The notes beneath the pieces were generated by a model. It did not search any database. It was not told the DNA's origin and saw nothing but the letters and a program-made list of their open reading frames with translations. A stretch of DNA of 53,953 nucleotides from AWTP1-13 sp035762425 (GTDB taxonomy: Bacteria > Pseudomonadota > Alphaproteobacteria > Rhizobiales > Hyphomicrobiaceae). The translations under genes and the position numbers were made by a program. Within the stretch, counting starts at the first letter, position 1. Each line of letters begins with the position of its first letter. Of the stretch, positions 16,435-24,675 are shown in pieces. Where the stretch lies: positions 1 to 53,953 of the forward strand of contig DASTOW010000296.1 in the NCBI GenBank assembly GCA_035762425.1, read 5' to 3'.

Positions 16435-16956
16435 ATGACGCCCGCCGAGACCATCGGCTCCGACCGAATCGCAGGTCTGATTGACCTGGCGCCCATCGAC
16501 ATCGATGACTTCTCGGCGCTGCGCTACCTGTACGCCAAGACGCTCATCGCGCAGACCGCCGCGTCAGTGTCAGACGAGCAGGCCGCCGCCCTGATCCGGC
16601 TGATCTACTCCCCCGCCTACACCGACCTCGTAATGGAGGAAGAGATCGTCGGGGCCTGGCTCGACGGCGAGCTGGTCGGCTCGGCCGCCTGGCATCCCGG
16701 CCGCGAACCCGTCGGCATCGCCCGCCTCGGACCCGTATTCGTGCGCCATCCGCGCTTCGGCATCGGCCGCCGCCTGCTGGCGGAGATCGAGGCACGCGCG
16801 CATCGCTCGGGCTTCCGCCAGTTCGCCACCTGGTCCACGATCGAAGCAGTGCCCTTCTTCGAACGCCACGGCTACCAAGTCACCTCGCGCGGCGCCAAGG
16901 CGTTCGCGCCGGGCCATCTGCTGCCGGTCACCTTTCTGCGCAAGGACGTGGCATAG
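16435..16956 (+). CDS. GNAT family N-acetyltransferase
   Basis: A 173-residue acetyltransferase of the GNAT fold. The acetyl-CoA binding region is PVFVRHPRFGIGRRLLAEIEARAHRSGF near residues 98-125 (R-x-x-G-I-G-R variant of the Q/RxxGxG/A loop). It is followed by the typical ATWSTIEAVPFFERHGYQV strand-helix. The acceptor substrate cannot be told. It starts 29 bases after the DUF2865 gene, with GAGAG before the ATG, so the two are probably co-transcribed, and it ends 14 bases before a convergent DMT exporter gene. Confidence 0.88.
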   Translation: MTPAETIGSDRIAGLIDLAPIDIDDFSALRYLYAKTLIAQTAASVSDEQAAALIRLIYSPAYTDLVMEEEIVGAWLDGELVGSAAWHPGREPVGIARLGPVFVRHPRFGIGRRLLAEIEARAHRSGFRQFATWSTIEAVPFFERHGYQVTSRGAKAFAPGHLLPVTFLRKDVA

Positions 16957-16970
16957 AGCGCCCCGGGCAC

Positions 16971-17828
16971 TCAGCCGTAGCGTGTGGCAGGCACCGCACC
17001 CAGCACCATCAAGCCGCACGCCGCCGCCAGCGCCCACGTCGGCGCCGCCAGCCCCAGCGCCACCAGCAGCGCCGTCGCCACGATCGGCGACGCATAGGAC
17101 AGAACGCCCAGCAGCGACACATCGCCGTTCTTCATGCCGATGTCCCACAGCAGGAAGGCCGCCCCCACCGGACCAAGCCCCAGCGCCGCAAGCGCCAGCC
17201 AGGCGACGGCGCCATCCGGCCAAATCCACTGCTCAAACAGCCAGCTGCAGATGAAGGCCAGCACCGAGGTCAAAAGACACGGAACCGCGACACTCTCGCT
17301 CGGCACCGCCGCGAACAGCCGCGACGCCACCGAATAGCTCGACCACACCAGCGCGCAACCGAACGCCAACGCGAAACCCAGCACGCTGCGCGCATCGGCG
17401 GTACCCGCTCCCAGCTTGGGCCACACCAGCAGCGAGGCCGCCAGCAGGCCGAGCAGGGCACCAACCACATGGCTCGGGCGCAGACGGTTGCCCGGCAGCA
17501 GCCCCGACAACAGCACGATCAACAGTGCCCACAGCGAGCAGATCAGCTGCGCCTCCGCCGGCGGCGCCAGTCGCAGGGCCGCGAAGTACAGCGAGTGGTA
17601 GCCGAACAGTCCGTAGACGCCCAATGCCAGCGAGGCCGGTGTCGGCCGCATTAGGTGCGCCCGCCCTCGCGCCACGGCCGCCAAGGCCACCACGCTGGCC
17701 CCGATCGCGAACGCAAGGGCCGTGGTTTCGAACGGCGGGATGACACCCGTCAGCACCGTCAGGGTGGCAAGCGTTGCCCACAGCAGGATGGCCCCTGCGC
17801 CCAGTATGGTTGCCAAACCCGCCGACAC
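16971..17828 (-). CDS. EamA/DMT family transporter
   Basis: A 285-residue inner-membrane protein with about ten hydrophobic segments arranged as two EamA repeats, the drug/metabolite transporter family. Members usually export amino acids or other metabolites; the substrate here is unknown. The first helix AGAILLWATLATLTVLTGVIPPFETTALAFAIGA and the second-repeat AFGCALVWSSYSVASRLF are typical. The start is GTG at 17828, with AGAGGAC upstream. It is divergent from nadE with a 71-base gap. Confidence 0.85.
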   Translation of the reverse strand: MSAGLATILGAGAILLWATLATLTVLTGVIPPFETTALAFAIGASVVALAAVARGRAHLMRPTPASLALGVYGLFGYHSLYFAALRLAPPAEAQLICSLWALLIVLLSGLLPGNRLRPSHVVGALLGLLAASLLVWPKLGAGTADARSVLGFALAFGCALVWSSYSVASRLFAAVPSESVAVPCLLTSVLAFICSWLFEQWIWPDGAVAWLALAALGLGPVGAAFLLWDIGMKNGDVSLLGVLSYASPIVATALLVALGLAAPTWALAAACGLMVLGAVPATRYG

Positions 17829-17899
17829 GCGTCCTCTGCTCCCCTGCCCTGCTATCTGCCGCGTTGCACGAATCCGGCCGCAAGCCCTAATGTCCAGTC

Positions 17900-19573
17900 A
17901 TGCCGGATGCAATCACCGATACGCTCAAAATCGCCCTCGCCCAGCTCAACCCGACGGTCGGCGACCTGAAGGGCAACACCGAGAAGCTGCGCCAGGCGCG
18001 CGCCAAGGCCGCTGCCGAGGGCGCCGATCTCATCGTGCTGCCCGAGCTGTTCATCACCGGCTATCCGCCCGAGGATCTGGTGCGCAAGCCGGCCTTTGCG
18101 GCAGCCGCTCGCGCGGCCGTCGAGGCGGTCGCCAAGGACACCGCCGATGGCGGCCCCGGCGTGCTGGTCGGCAGCATCTGGGCCGAGGACGGCAAGCTCT
18201 ACAACGCGGCGGCGCTGCTCGACGGCGGCCGCGTGCAGGGCGTGCGCTTCAAGGTCGATCTGCCGAACTACGGCGTGTTCGACGAGAAGCGCGTGTTCGA
18301 CATCGGCCCTATGCCGGGGCCGGTCAGTTTCCGCGGCGTGCGCATCGGCGTGCCGATCTGCGAGGACATCTGGCAGGACGAAGTGTGCGAGTGCCTGCAG
18401 GAGACGGGCTCGGAGTTCCTGATCTCGCCCAACGGCTCGCCCTTCGACTGGCCCAAGCCCGACCTGCGGATGAACGTGGCGGTGGCCCGCGTCACCGAGA
18501 CCAGCCTGCCGCTGCTCTACGTCAACCAGGTCGGCGGCCAGGACGAGCTGGTGTTCGACGGCGCTTCCTTCGTGCTCAACGCCGATTGCACGCTTGCCGT
18601 GCAGATGCCGGCGTGGGAGGAGGCGATCACACTCGTCACCATGCAGCGCAGCAACGGCGGCTGGCGCTGCGAGCAGGGCCTGCGCGCGTCCGTCGACGAC
18701 AAGGAATCGGCCGCCTACCACGCCTGCATGCTGGGCCTGCGCGACTACGTCGACAAGAATGGCTTTGCCGGTGTCGTGCTCGGCCTCTCGGGCGGCATCG
18801 ATTCTGCACTGGTCGCTGCGCTTGCCACCGACGCGCTGGGCGCCGAGCGCGTGCACTGCGTGATGCTGCCCTATCGCTACACGTCCAACGTTAGCCTCAA
18901 CGACGCGGCCGAATGTGCCAAGGCGTTGGGCGTGCGCTACGATATCGTGCCGATCGCTGAACCCGTGGAAGGCTTCAGCAAGGTGCTCGCCAAGCTGTTT
19001 GACGGCCGCGCGCCCGACATCACCGAGGAAAACATCCAGTCGCGCGTACGCGGCACAGCGCTAATGGCCATCTCCAACAAGTTCGGCGGCATGGTTGTGA
19101 CGACGGGCAACAAGAGCGAGATGTCGGTCGGCTACGCCACCATCTACGGCGACATGAACGGCGGCTTCAACCCCATTAAAGACCTCTACAAAATGCAGGT
19201 CTATGCCCTGTCGCGGTGGCGCAATGCGCACCTGCCAAAAGGGGCCAAGGGACCGCGCGGCCTGGTGATCCCCGACAACATCATCACCCGCCCGCCGACC
19301 GCCGAACTGCGCGACAACCAGACCGACCAGGACTCGCTGCCTCCTTACGAAGTGCTGGACGACATCCTGGAATGCCTGATCGAGAAGGAGATGCCGCTCG
19401 CCGACATCGTCGCACGCGGGCATGCGCCCGACATCGTCAAGAAGATCGAGCGGCTGCTCTACATCGCCGAATACAAACGGCGGCAGGCAGCGCCGGGCGT
19501 CAAGATCACGGCCCGCAACTTCGGCCGCGATCGTCGCTACCCCATCACCAACAAGTTCCGCGAACCCCTTTAG
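17900..19573 (+). CDS. nadE: Glutamine-dependent NAD+ synthetase
   Basis: Two-domain enzyme, 557 residues, making NAD+ from nicotinate adenine dinucleotide with ammonia taken from glutamine. The N-terminal nitrilase-type domain has its Glu in LPELFITGYPPEDL, Lys in VRFKVDLPNYGVFDEKR, and nucleophile Cys near residue 154 in VPICEDIW. The C-terminal synthetase domain has the PP-loop LGLSGGIDSALVAALA near residue 293, then TTGNKSEMSVGYATIYGDMNGGFNPIKDLYK. Length and domain order are complete. It is the last step of NAD synthesis; no other nad gene is in the window. Confidence 0.95.
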   Translation: MPDAITDTLKIALAQLNPTVGDLKGNTEKLRQARAKAAAEGADLIVLPELFITGYPPEDLVRKPAFAAAARAAVEAVAKDTADGGPGVLVGSIWAEDGKLYNAAALLDGGRVQGVRFKVDLPNYGVFDEKRVFDIGPMPGPVSFRGVRIGVPICEDIWQDEVCECLQETGSEFLISPNGSPFDWPKPDLRMNVAVARVTETSLPLLYVNQVGGQDELVFDGASFVLNADCTLAVQMPAWEEAITLVTMQRSNGGWRCEQGLRASVDDKESAAYHACMLGLRDYVDKNGFAGVVLGLSGGIDSALVAALATDALGAERVHCVMLPYRYTSNVSLNDAAECAKALGVRYDIVPIAEPVEGFSKVLAKLFDGRAPDITEENIQSRVRGTALMAISNKFGGMVVTTGNKSEMSVGYATIYGDMNGGFNPIKDLYKMQVYALSRWRNAHLPKGAKGPRGLVIPDNIITRPPTAELRDNQTDQDSLPPYEVLDDILECLIEKEMPLADIVARGHAPDIVKKIERLLYIAEYKRRQAAPGVKITARNFGRDRRYPITNKFREPL

Positions 19574-19808
19574 CCCGCGCGCCGACGCTGCGGTACCTGC
19601 CCCTTGAGGGAGGGCAAGGCGTCCGCGACTTAGGCTGTCGCTTGCGACGGTGCATGTGCTTTGCGGTACCCGCACATCGGGTGAGTACGGCCTTGTTGGC
19701 ATGCCAGATGCGATGGCTGCGCCAAGCGGGCCGGCCGGCCACCTGTCTGGGGTTGATACACCCCGCCCCGCCATGCCCCGAAATGACAAGCGTACGGAGG
19801 ACCATGCA

Positions 19809-20021
19809 ATGAAGTCAGCCAACCAGATCCTCGCCGAGAAGCTGGCCGCTAAGGAGCTGGAGGTCGCCGATCTGCTGGTGGTGAACGAGCAGCTCGAGTT
19901 ACGCTTGTTGGCAGTATCCAGCGAAGCGGCCGCACTGAGGCAGTGCCCGGCCCATCCGGTCGCCATGCGTCGCATCGACGGCGAAGGCGACGAGGCCAAC
20001 GGCGCCGCGCTCTGGCACTGA
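19809..20021 (+). CDS. Small coiled-coil protein (70 aa), unknown
   Basis: A 70-residue protein whose ATG at 19809 follows an excellent ribosome site (GGAGG at 19796-19800, 8-base spacing). The first 45 residues form an amphipathic, heptad-like helix (ILAEKLAAKELEVADLLVVNEQLELRLLAVSSEAAALRQ), suggesting a short coiled coil. The rest is polar with one cysteine. It does not match a family I know. It lies alone between nadE and a convergent cupin gene. Confidence 0.6.
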   Translation: MKSANQILAEKLAAKELEVADLLVVNEQLELRLLAVSSEAAALRQCPAHPVAMRRIDGEGDEANGAALWH

Positions 20022-20043
20022 AGCTACCCCGGTGAGGCCTCAC

Positions 20044-20529
20044 TCAGGGCTGTTCGCGATCGTAATAGTCGACCGTGGTCTCGGCCCGAAAGATCTTGTG
20101 CAAGCCCGGCTCGCCCCGGCGCCCGGTCACGAGCGAAACCTTTCCCGAATCGGGGTACTCGCACACGTCGATCTCGGCCAGTGTCGATAGCGACAGGTAT
20201 CGCATATCGGTCTTGCCGGTATTGATGATCTGGTGCGCCACCTCCGGCCCGCCCGTCGGACAGGCAATGACATCGTGCTTGCGGATCGGATAGCGCTTGT
20301 CGCCGAACCTCAGTTCACCCTCGCCTTGCAGGATCAGGAACATCTCCTCTTCGCCGCGATGCACGTGAAACGGACACTGCACCTTTCCGGGCGGCAGCAC
20401 TGTCAAGTTGTAGCCGAGTTGCCGGGCACCGATGCCCGCGCTGAACAGCGCGCGCTTTGACGTGTAGACGCCGTTCGCTTCGATGTCCTCGAACGCGGCG
20501 ATGTCGTCGAGGTTGATGATCGGCTTCAT
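20044..20529 (-). CDS. Cupin-domain protein
   Basis: A 161-residue single-domain cupin (beta-barrel). The two cupin motifs are visible: PFHVHRGEEEMFLILQGEGELRFG near residues 57-80, with metal-ligand His, His and Glu, and VAHQIINTG near 105-113 with the third His. Such proteins may bind a sugar, small acid or metal; the sequence gives no substrate. The ATG at 20529 follows GAGGAGG at ideal spacing. An inverted repeat sits 20 bases upstream and may be its operator. Confidence 0.85.
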   Translation of the reverse strand: MKPIINLDDIAAFEDIEANGVYTSKRALFSAGIGARQLGYNLTVLPPGKVQCPFHVHRGEEEMFLILQGEGELRFGDKRYPIRKHDVIACPTGGPEVAHQIINTGKTDMRYLSLSTLAEIDVCEYPDSGKVSLVTGRRGEPGLHKIFRAETTVDYYDREQP

Positions 20530-20856
20530 GACGCGGGCCTCCTCAATGGTACGTTGCTTTGCAACGCACCTTGCTTGGCAAATATGGAGGAAGCGCGGGT
20601 AAGTGCCTGCGGTTTTCTTGCCTCTCAAGGAGGCAGCGCCACGAGCCCAGCTCGCCAATAACGAAGCGACTATCGAGTGCGACAGCGCGCCAGCGTCGAT
20701 GGCGTTGCTGCAGCGGGTGTCTGGCATATGCCGCCGTAGGGCACCGCCAACGCCCCGGTCGCACCTCTAACCAGCCCAAGCAACTGTTTGTGCTCGCGCT
20801 CGGCCGCTTGGATTGGCCCGCTGCCGGCGCAGGGTGAGCGCCGCCAGACCTGGGCA
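20530..20856. other. Intergenic region between cupin and L,D-transpeptidase genes
   Basis: This 327-base gap on the minus-strand run has no gene I can support. Its cupin-proximal end has an operator-like inverted repeat (20549-20569). The hairpin GCCTC/GAGGC near 20619-20635 is too weak to call a terminator. Confidence 0.45.
20549..20569. promoter_or_regulatory. Operator-like inverted repeat upstream of the cupin gene
   Basis: GTACGTTGC-TTT-GCAACGCAC is a 9+3+9 inverted repeat with one mismatch. It lies 20 bases before the cupin start codon, next to the ribosome site. It could be a repressor site or an mRNA hairpin controlling translation. Confidence 0.4.
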
Positions 20857-21522
20857 TCAAAACCGGTTCGGAAGATCCGACGATCGCATCTCGCGCAGGG
20901 CCGGGCCGCGTGCCGGCGCCCGAGCCGAGGCATAGCCACCGCCTTCCGATCCGAAGCGATCCCACGTGACCGTAACCGGTGCCCCGATCGGCACGCGCGG
21001 ATAGAGGTCCAACACATCCTGGTTATACATGCGGATGCAGCCCTTCGAGACGGCCGTGCCGATCGTCCAGGGCGCATCGGTGCCGTGAATTCGATAGGTG
21101 CTCGCGCCCAGATAGAGCGCACGCACACCCAGCGGATTCATCGGATGTCCGCCCGGCACCCAGCGCGGCAGCCGCGGATTCTCCGCCACCATGGTCGGCG
21201 TTGGTGTCCAGGGCGGATTGACCCGCTTGTTCGTCACGGTCGTGGCCCCTTCCCAGCGATCCTCCTCGCGGGGAATTGCGATCGGATAGCTGATGGCCTC
21301 ACCCGGCGCATGCACGTAGTACAACCGCCGGTCACCGAAGCTCACCACAATGTGACCCGGCTGGTATTGTGGACTGAAGCGGACAACCTCTTTGCCGCTG
21401 GAGGCCACATCCTCCTTGCCACCCCAATCCCAAAACAGCTGGGCGCTGGCGGGGTCAGCCTGCCAGGCAAATGCAAGCGCGGCAAACAGGCAAATTCGTA
21501 TCAGGCGTGTGCCAAGCTTCAT
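20857..21522 (-). CDS. L,D-transpeptidase (YkuD/ErfK family)
   Basis: A 221-residue exported enzyme with a YkuD catalytic domain, which forms 3-3 peptidoglycan crosslinks or ties proteins to the wall. A signal peptide (LIRICLFAALAFAWQADPASAQ) starts it. The domain begins PGHIVVSFGDRRLYYV and holds the active-site block IHGTDAPWTIGTAVSKGCIRMYN with the nucleophilic Cys in SKGCIRM near residue 170. ATG 21522 is chosen because the signal peptide starts there; its ribosome site is weak. It stands alone. Confidence 0.92.
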   Translation of the reverse strand: MKLGTRLIRICLFAALAFAWQADPASAQLFWDWGGKEDVASSGKEVVRFSPQYQPGHIVVSFGDRRLYYVHAPGEAISYPIAIPREEDRWEGATTVTNKRVNPPWTPTPTMVAENPRLPRWVPGGHPMNPLGVRALYLGASTYRIHGTDAPWTIGTAVSKGCIRMYNQDVLDLYPRVPIGAPVTVTWDRFGSEGGGYASARAPARGPALREMRSSDLPNRF

Positions 21523-21860
21523 GGCAGAGTTCCCGTTGCTTTCGATGCCCACCGCCGGATCAACCCCTTCAGCGACAAGCAGGTTCCACTGCGTCCTGTG
21601 GAGAGAGTGGGGCAAAAGCATGGTGGCTGGGCTCTACTTGAGTTTTTTCTGTTCGCATAGTGGTCTGCCGACACAGCGCCAGAGCGTCGGTTTTCCAGGA
21701 ACAACCAAGGCAACGGCCTGCAGGACGGCGCAGTCCGATGCCAGGCCCATCGGATCAGCGAAGCCGCACATGCAACCGGCGGTCGGGCGAATCGCCAACG
21801 CCGGAGCCCTTGACCCACAGGCCCAACGCGAAGAAGTCAAAGACCTTTGTGGCTGGGAGC
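21523..21860. other. Intergenic region upstream of the L,D-transpeptidase
   Basis: These 338 bases hold no clear gene on either strand. They have a run of six T at 21644-21649, and must contain the L,D-transpeptidase promoter on the minus strand; I cannot place it with confidence. Confidence 0.4.
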
Positions 21861-22022
21861 ATGGCTGCAGCCGACAAGCGGTTGGCGCAATGGCGCCAAG
21901 CCAACCCCAACGCCAAAATCGTCCACCAGCAAAAGCCCCTTTCTGGAGTTGTCTGGGAGGGCTCGGGTCAGACGCAAACCCGCATGCCAATCGTCTCGCT
22001 GTCGATCGACTACGAGGACTAG
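21861..22022 (+). CDS. Possible small protein (53 aa), unknown
   Basis: A short frame from ATG 21861 to TAG 22020 encodes a soluble, protein-like sequence (AAADKRLAQWRQANPNAKI, then SGVVWEGSGQTQTRMPIVSLSIDYED). Third codon positions are mostly G or C, as in the real genes around it. GGGAG lies very close before the ATG; an in-frame GTG 12 bases earlier is another possible start. It converges on the gene at 22044. Function unknown. Confidence 0.42.
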   Translation: MAAADKRLAQWRQANPNAKIVHQQKPLSGVVWEGSGQTQTRMPIVSLSIDYED

Positions 22023-22043
22023 TTCCACAACCGCCATGAACCC

Positions 22044-22670
22044 TTAACCGCGCGGGTTCAGCGCCTGCTCGTGCAGCAGACAGCGCCGGCAAATGCGCCC
22101 ATCGCTCCATTCGCCGTAGAGATTGCGCGGCGCCGGCTGCGACACATGGTCGGGTTTGCCCGGGTAATAGGTGCGTAGAAAAGCAATGACCTCACCGACC
22201 GCCGGCTCTGCGCAGAGCGTCAGGTCCCGGCGGTTGGATTTCTCCCCGCCCCTACGACGCCCCTTTCCGGCTGGCGGCGTCACCGCCCACGCATGAACGA
22301 GATGCAGCTGATTGCTCCGCACAACCAGGTTGAAGTTTTGCTGCAGGGTGTCGGCGAAGAATTTGGAATGCGGGCCGACGATCCGTTTCTGCCGCGGGCA
22401 GTAAAGCGCTGGCCAAGTCATGCCGTCTGGCTCGACCTCGATCCGCACGGGCACGATGTTGCCCGGCTCCGACAGCGGTTTGCCCCGGTCGACGGGCGCC
22501 GGCTCGCCGCTGACCTCGCCCCGATGGCACAGGTCGCCTAATGCGTCCGTCTCGTTCTTGGCGCGGCAATGCCCGAAGCGCTCGTCATACACCTCCTCCA
22601 CCACGGTCGAGTACCTTGCATAGCGCACCTGGCAATCCGGGAAATGCACGCGAGCAAGCCAAGTCGCCAT
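22044..22670 (-). CDS. Hypothetical protein (208 aa) with C-terminal Cys pair
   Basis: A 208-residue soluble protein that I do not recognise. Visible features are a probable alpha/beta start (MATWLARVHFPDCQVRYARYSTVVEEVYDERFGHC), a middle domain VPVRIEVEPDGMTWPALYCPRQKR, a basic stretch GKGRRRGGEKSNRRD, and a C-terminal GRICRRCLLHEQ, whose CxxC with other cysteines could bind a metal. ATG 22670 follows GGAAAGGCGG. It is followed downstream by nothing on its strand for 500 bases and preceded by a 40-residue basic protein gene. Confidence 0.6.
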   Translation of the reverse strand: MATWLARVHFPDCQVRYARYSTVVEEVYDERFGHCRAKNETDALGDLCHRGEVSGEPAPVDRGKPLSEPGNIVPVRIEVEPDGMTWPALYCPRQKRIVGPHSKFFADTLQQNFNLVVRSNQLHLVHAWAVTPPAGKGRRRGGEKSNRRDLTLCAEPAVGEVIAFLRTYYPGKPDHVSQPAPRNLYGEWSDGRICRRCLLHEQALNPRG

Positions 22671-22791
22671 GCAGGCACCGCCTTTCCATCGACGCTATGC
22701 CGCGCTTGCCCCACCCTGCGGGCCAATATCAACCAGCCCGCTGCCCGGCACCCGGTCGCCCGCCCGGCGCATGCGTTCGTGCGTGAAGGCG

Positions 22792-22914
22792 TTAGCCCGC
22801 CTTGGCGCTGTTGCGCTCGCGCTTGGCGGCTTTGGTCGCGCGCTTCAGCGCGTTGGTCGCCTTGCGCTGCTTGGCCTGGATGCGCTTACGGCGGTTGTCC
22901 GACATCTTGGGCAT
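22792..22914 (-). CDS. Small basic protein (40 aa), conserved-looking
   Basis: A 40-residue, strongly basic helical protein starting MPKMSDNRRKRIQAKQRK and ending ATKAAKRERNSAKAG. About a third of its residues are Lys or Arg, so it may bind nucleic acid or the ribosome. GGAG sits 8 bases before the ATG at 22914. From memory, similar short proteins occur in other Hyphomicrobiales, but I cannot verify that here. The frame is open far upstream across the neighbouring gene, which would hide this small gene from a length-based search. Confidence 0.6.
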   Translation of the reverse strand: MPKMSDNRRKRIQAKQRKATNALKRATKAAKRERNSAKAG

Positions 22915-23006
22915 GCTCGTCTCCACGTGCGAAACTGACGGCAACATATAGCGCAGACTTGTCGAAGTCGCGACGTTCCTTGCGCAAGCGCCAGCGTAGT
23001 TTGCCA

Positions 23007-23474
23007 TCAGGTGCGCGGCTTCAGCTTCAGATAGCGGCGCAGCGTGAACGGGCGATGCCGATAGCGCATGTCCGAGATCAGCCACGCACCACCCGACTGG
23101 TGGAACTCGAAGTCGATGGCGCGGGCCGCGTCGAAGTTCTGGAACTGCGCCCGCACAACGGCTGTGGCTGCGGTCCTGTCCAGCGGCTCGATGGCGAGGT
23201 TGCTCAGCTTGCAGTCCTGCCCGTCGATGAAGATGTCGAAATCGACCTGGCTTTTGTGCAGGCGCGTCAGATAGCGGTCGGCGACCGGCTTGTCGAACAC
23301 CTCGCGCATGAACTTGTCGGTGTAGGGCGGCGCCACATCCGCGCCGTTGCAAAATACGATGGCCCGGTCGTAGATCTTCTTGACGATGTCGGCAGGCGGC
23401 GTCTGCGCCCTGGCCTGGCCGGCCGCAAACACCGTCAGAGTGGGCAGGACATAGCGCCAGATGGTGCGCGGCAT
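23007..23474 (-). CDS. Exported hypothetical protein, DUF3828-like
   Basis: A 155-residue protein with a signal peptide (TIWRYVLPTLTVFAAGQARAQ) and a mature part that looks like a DUF3828/NTF2-like fold: DIVKKIYDRAIVFCNG, a YLTRLHKSQVDFDIFIDGQDC segment, then VVRAQFQNFDAARAIDFEFHQSGGAWLISDMRY. Two cysteines could form a disulfide. Function unknown. The ATG at 23474 follows GGGGAG. A longer frame on the same strand overlaps it, but this frame has the coherent signal peptide and domain. Confidence 0.7.
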   Translation of the reverse strand: MPRTIWRYVLPTLTVFAAGQARAQTPPADIVKKIYDRAIVFCNGADVAPPYTDKFMREVFDKPVADRYLTRLHKSQVDFDIFIDGQDCKLSNLAIEPLDRTAATAVVRAQFQNFDAARAIDFEFHQSGGAWLISDMRYRHRPFTLRRYLKLKPRT

Positions 23475-23627
23475 GCAAGGCTCCCCGCAAGTAGGTGAAC
23501 AGCTCGTCGCGGTTAACCGGGCAGCCGGCCGCACACAAGTGTCGCCTGCCGGCTTGGTATATGCACCCTACCTGCAGCGGAGCTGGTGCAGGCGGTTTGC
23601 GTGCCCCCGGCAAACCGCCGGCCATCG

Positions 23628-24638
23628 CTACGGAGCCGGCAGGGTCGCCGAGAACTGCTTGACCAGCTCATCGGCCTTGCCTTTCTCGACGCCGGCTTTG
23701 TGCAGCTGGCCGCGATACTCCTCGATCAGCGCAGTGCGCCGCTGGCTAGCCGAGGGTTGCGCGACGCTGCGCGTCGCCACCACCTCGGCCTTCGGATAGA
23801 TCCGGCCCATGAAGGCCTTGTCGCCATCCGAGATCTCGTAGTTCGGTCGCACGAAGCAGGGGCTGTTCTGCCCAGCCTTGAAGATCCAGGGCGGCAGGCT
23901 GTAGTGCATGATCGACCTGCGGTCGACCTCGCTGGCGTTGAGCTCAGCGGACTCCGAATACGGGATGAAGTTGCTGAGCGCCTTCTCGCGCGACCAGCCG
24001 AGCAGCGCCCCATACGCCAGCAAGGCCTCCTCGTGGTACTCCACGCCGCAATTGCCCTTCGGGCTCTGGTGCTCGTGCAGCATGCCGAGCGCATGTCCAA
24101 ACTCGTGCATGGTGAGCCGGCGCGCCTCCGCCTCGGGGAACGGCAGCTCGTCGCGACCGATGTCGCCAAGGTTCATCGAGTGCGCGACCTTGCGGCTGTT
24201 GGTGCCAACCTGCGACCAGTAGCCGGCAGCTGCGCCCTTCTCGACGAAGTCGATCTTGATCGCCTCGCTGTTGTCGCCCTGGCAGGAGCGCGGATTGTCC
24301 TTGTCGCCGAAGTCGAGCACGACGTTGGCGTAGTTCATCCACTCGTTTGCGAACTTGGCGACACGCGCGCGTGCCTTGGGCGAGCCGGCGCGGAAGCATA
24401 CCTTGATCGTCTCGCCGGGCCGCCAGGTGATCGATCTCACGACCACGCCTCGGACGTTGGCACGTGCCGGCGCCGGGATGTCGCCTGGAACGAAGCGCGT
24501 CAACGCGGGGTAGCCAGCCGTCCCGAAGGCTGCCGTGCACAGCGGCTCCGGGCCAATCTCGACCTTCTGTTGCGCCATGACTGGATTGGAGGACATCGCG
24601 AGTACGAAAATCGTTGCACAACCGAGATGACGCTGCAT
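23628..24638 (-). CDS. Astacin-like M12 zinc metallopeptidase, secreted
   Basis: A 336-residue exported zinc peptidase. The zinc site is HEFGHALGMLHEH starting near residue 178 (HExxHxxGxxH, with the glutamate as catalytic base), followed by the Met-turn region SIMHYSLPPW, as in astacins. The signal peptide is MQRHLGCATIFVLAMSSNPVMAQ. The C terminus after the protease domain is a helical Gln/Lys region. ATG 24638 has AGGGGG upstream. The frame runs further up through a 15-bp tandem repeat that would encode HSVAA repeats; these are not part of the protein, because the signal peptide begins at 24638. Its substrate is unknown. Confidence 0.85.
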   Translation of the reverse strand: MQRHLGCATIFVLAMSSNPVMAQQKVEIGPEPLCTAAFGTAGYPALTRFVPGDIPAPARANVRGVVVRSITWRPGETIKVCFRAGSPKARARVAKFANEWMNYANVVLDFGDKDNPRSCQGDNSEAIKIDFVEKGAAAGYWSQVGTNSRKVAHSMNLGDIGRDELPFPEAEARRLTMHEFGHALGMLHEHQSPKGNCGVEYHEEALLAYGALLGWSREKALSNFIPYSESAELNASEVDRRSIMHYSLPPWIFKAGQNSPCFVRPNYEISDGDKAFMGRIYPKAEVVATRSVAQPSASQRRTALIEEYRGQLHKAGVEKGKADELVKQFSATLPAP

Positions 24639-24675
24639 GTGTGAGACCCCCTGCGTACAAAATTCGGCGCCCAAG

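Noticed and set aside
17722..18894. A 390-codon plus-strand open frame over nadE
   Set aside because: It overlaps nadE in another frame and is extremely Arg-rich, a typical GC-rich shadow.
20584..20661. A short plus-strand frame starting MEEARVSACG in the cupin to L,D-transpeptidase gap
   Set aside because: It has no ribosome site, is only about 25 codons and lacks protein-like features.
22792..23625. One 277-codon minus-strand gene
   Set aside because: Its first part runs through the exported DUF3828-like gene in another frame; only the last 40 codons (from 22914) have a ribosome site and look like a protein.
23586..24644. A 352-codon plus-strand open frame
   Set aside because: It is antisense to the metallopeptidase with its intact HExxHxxGxxH site.
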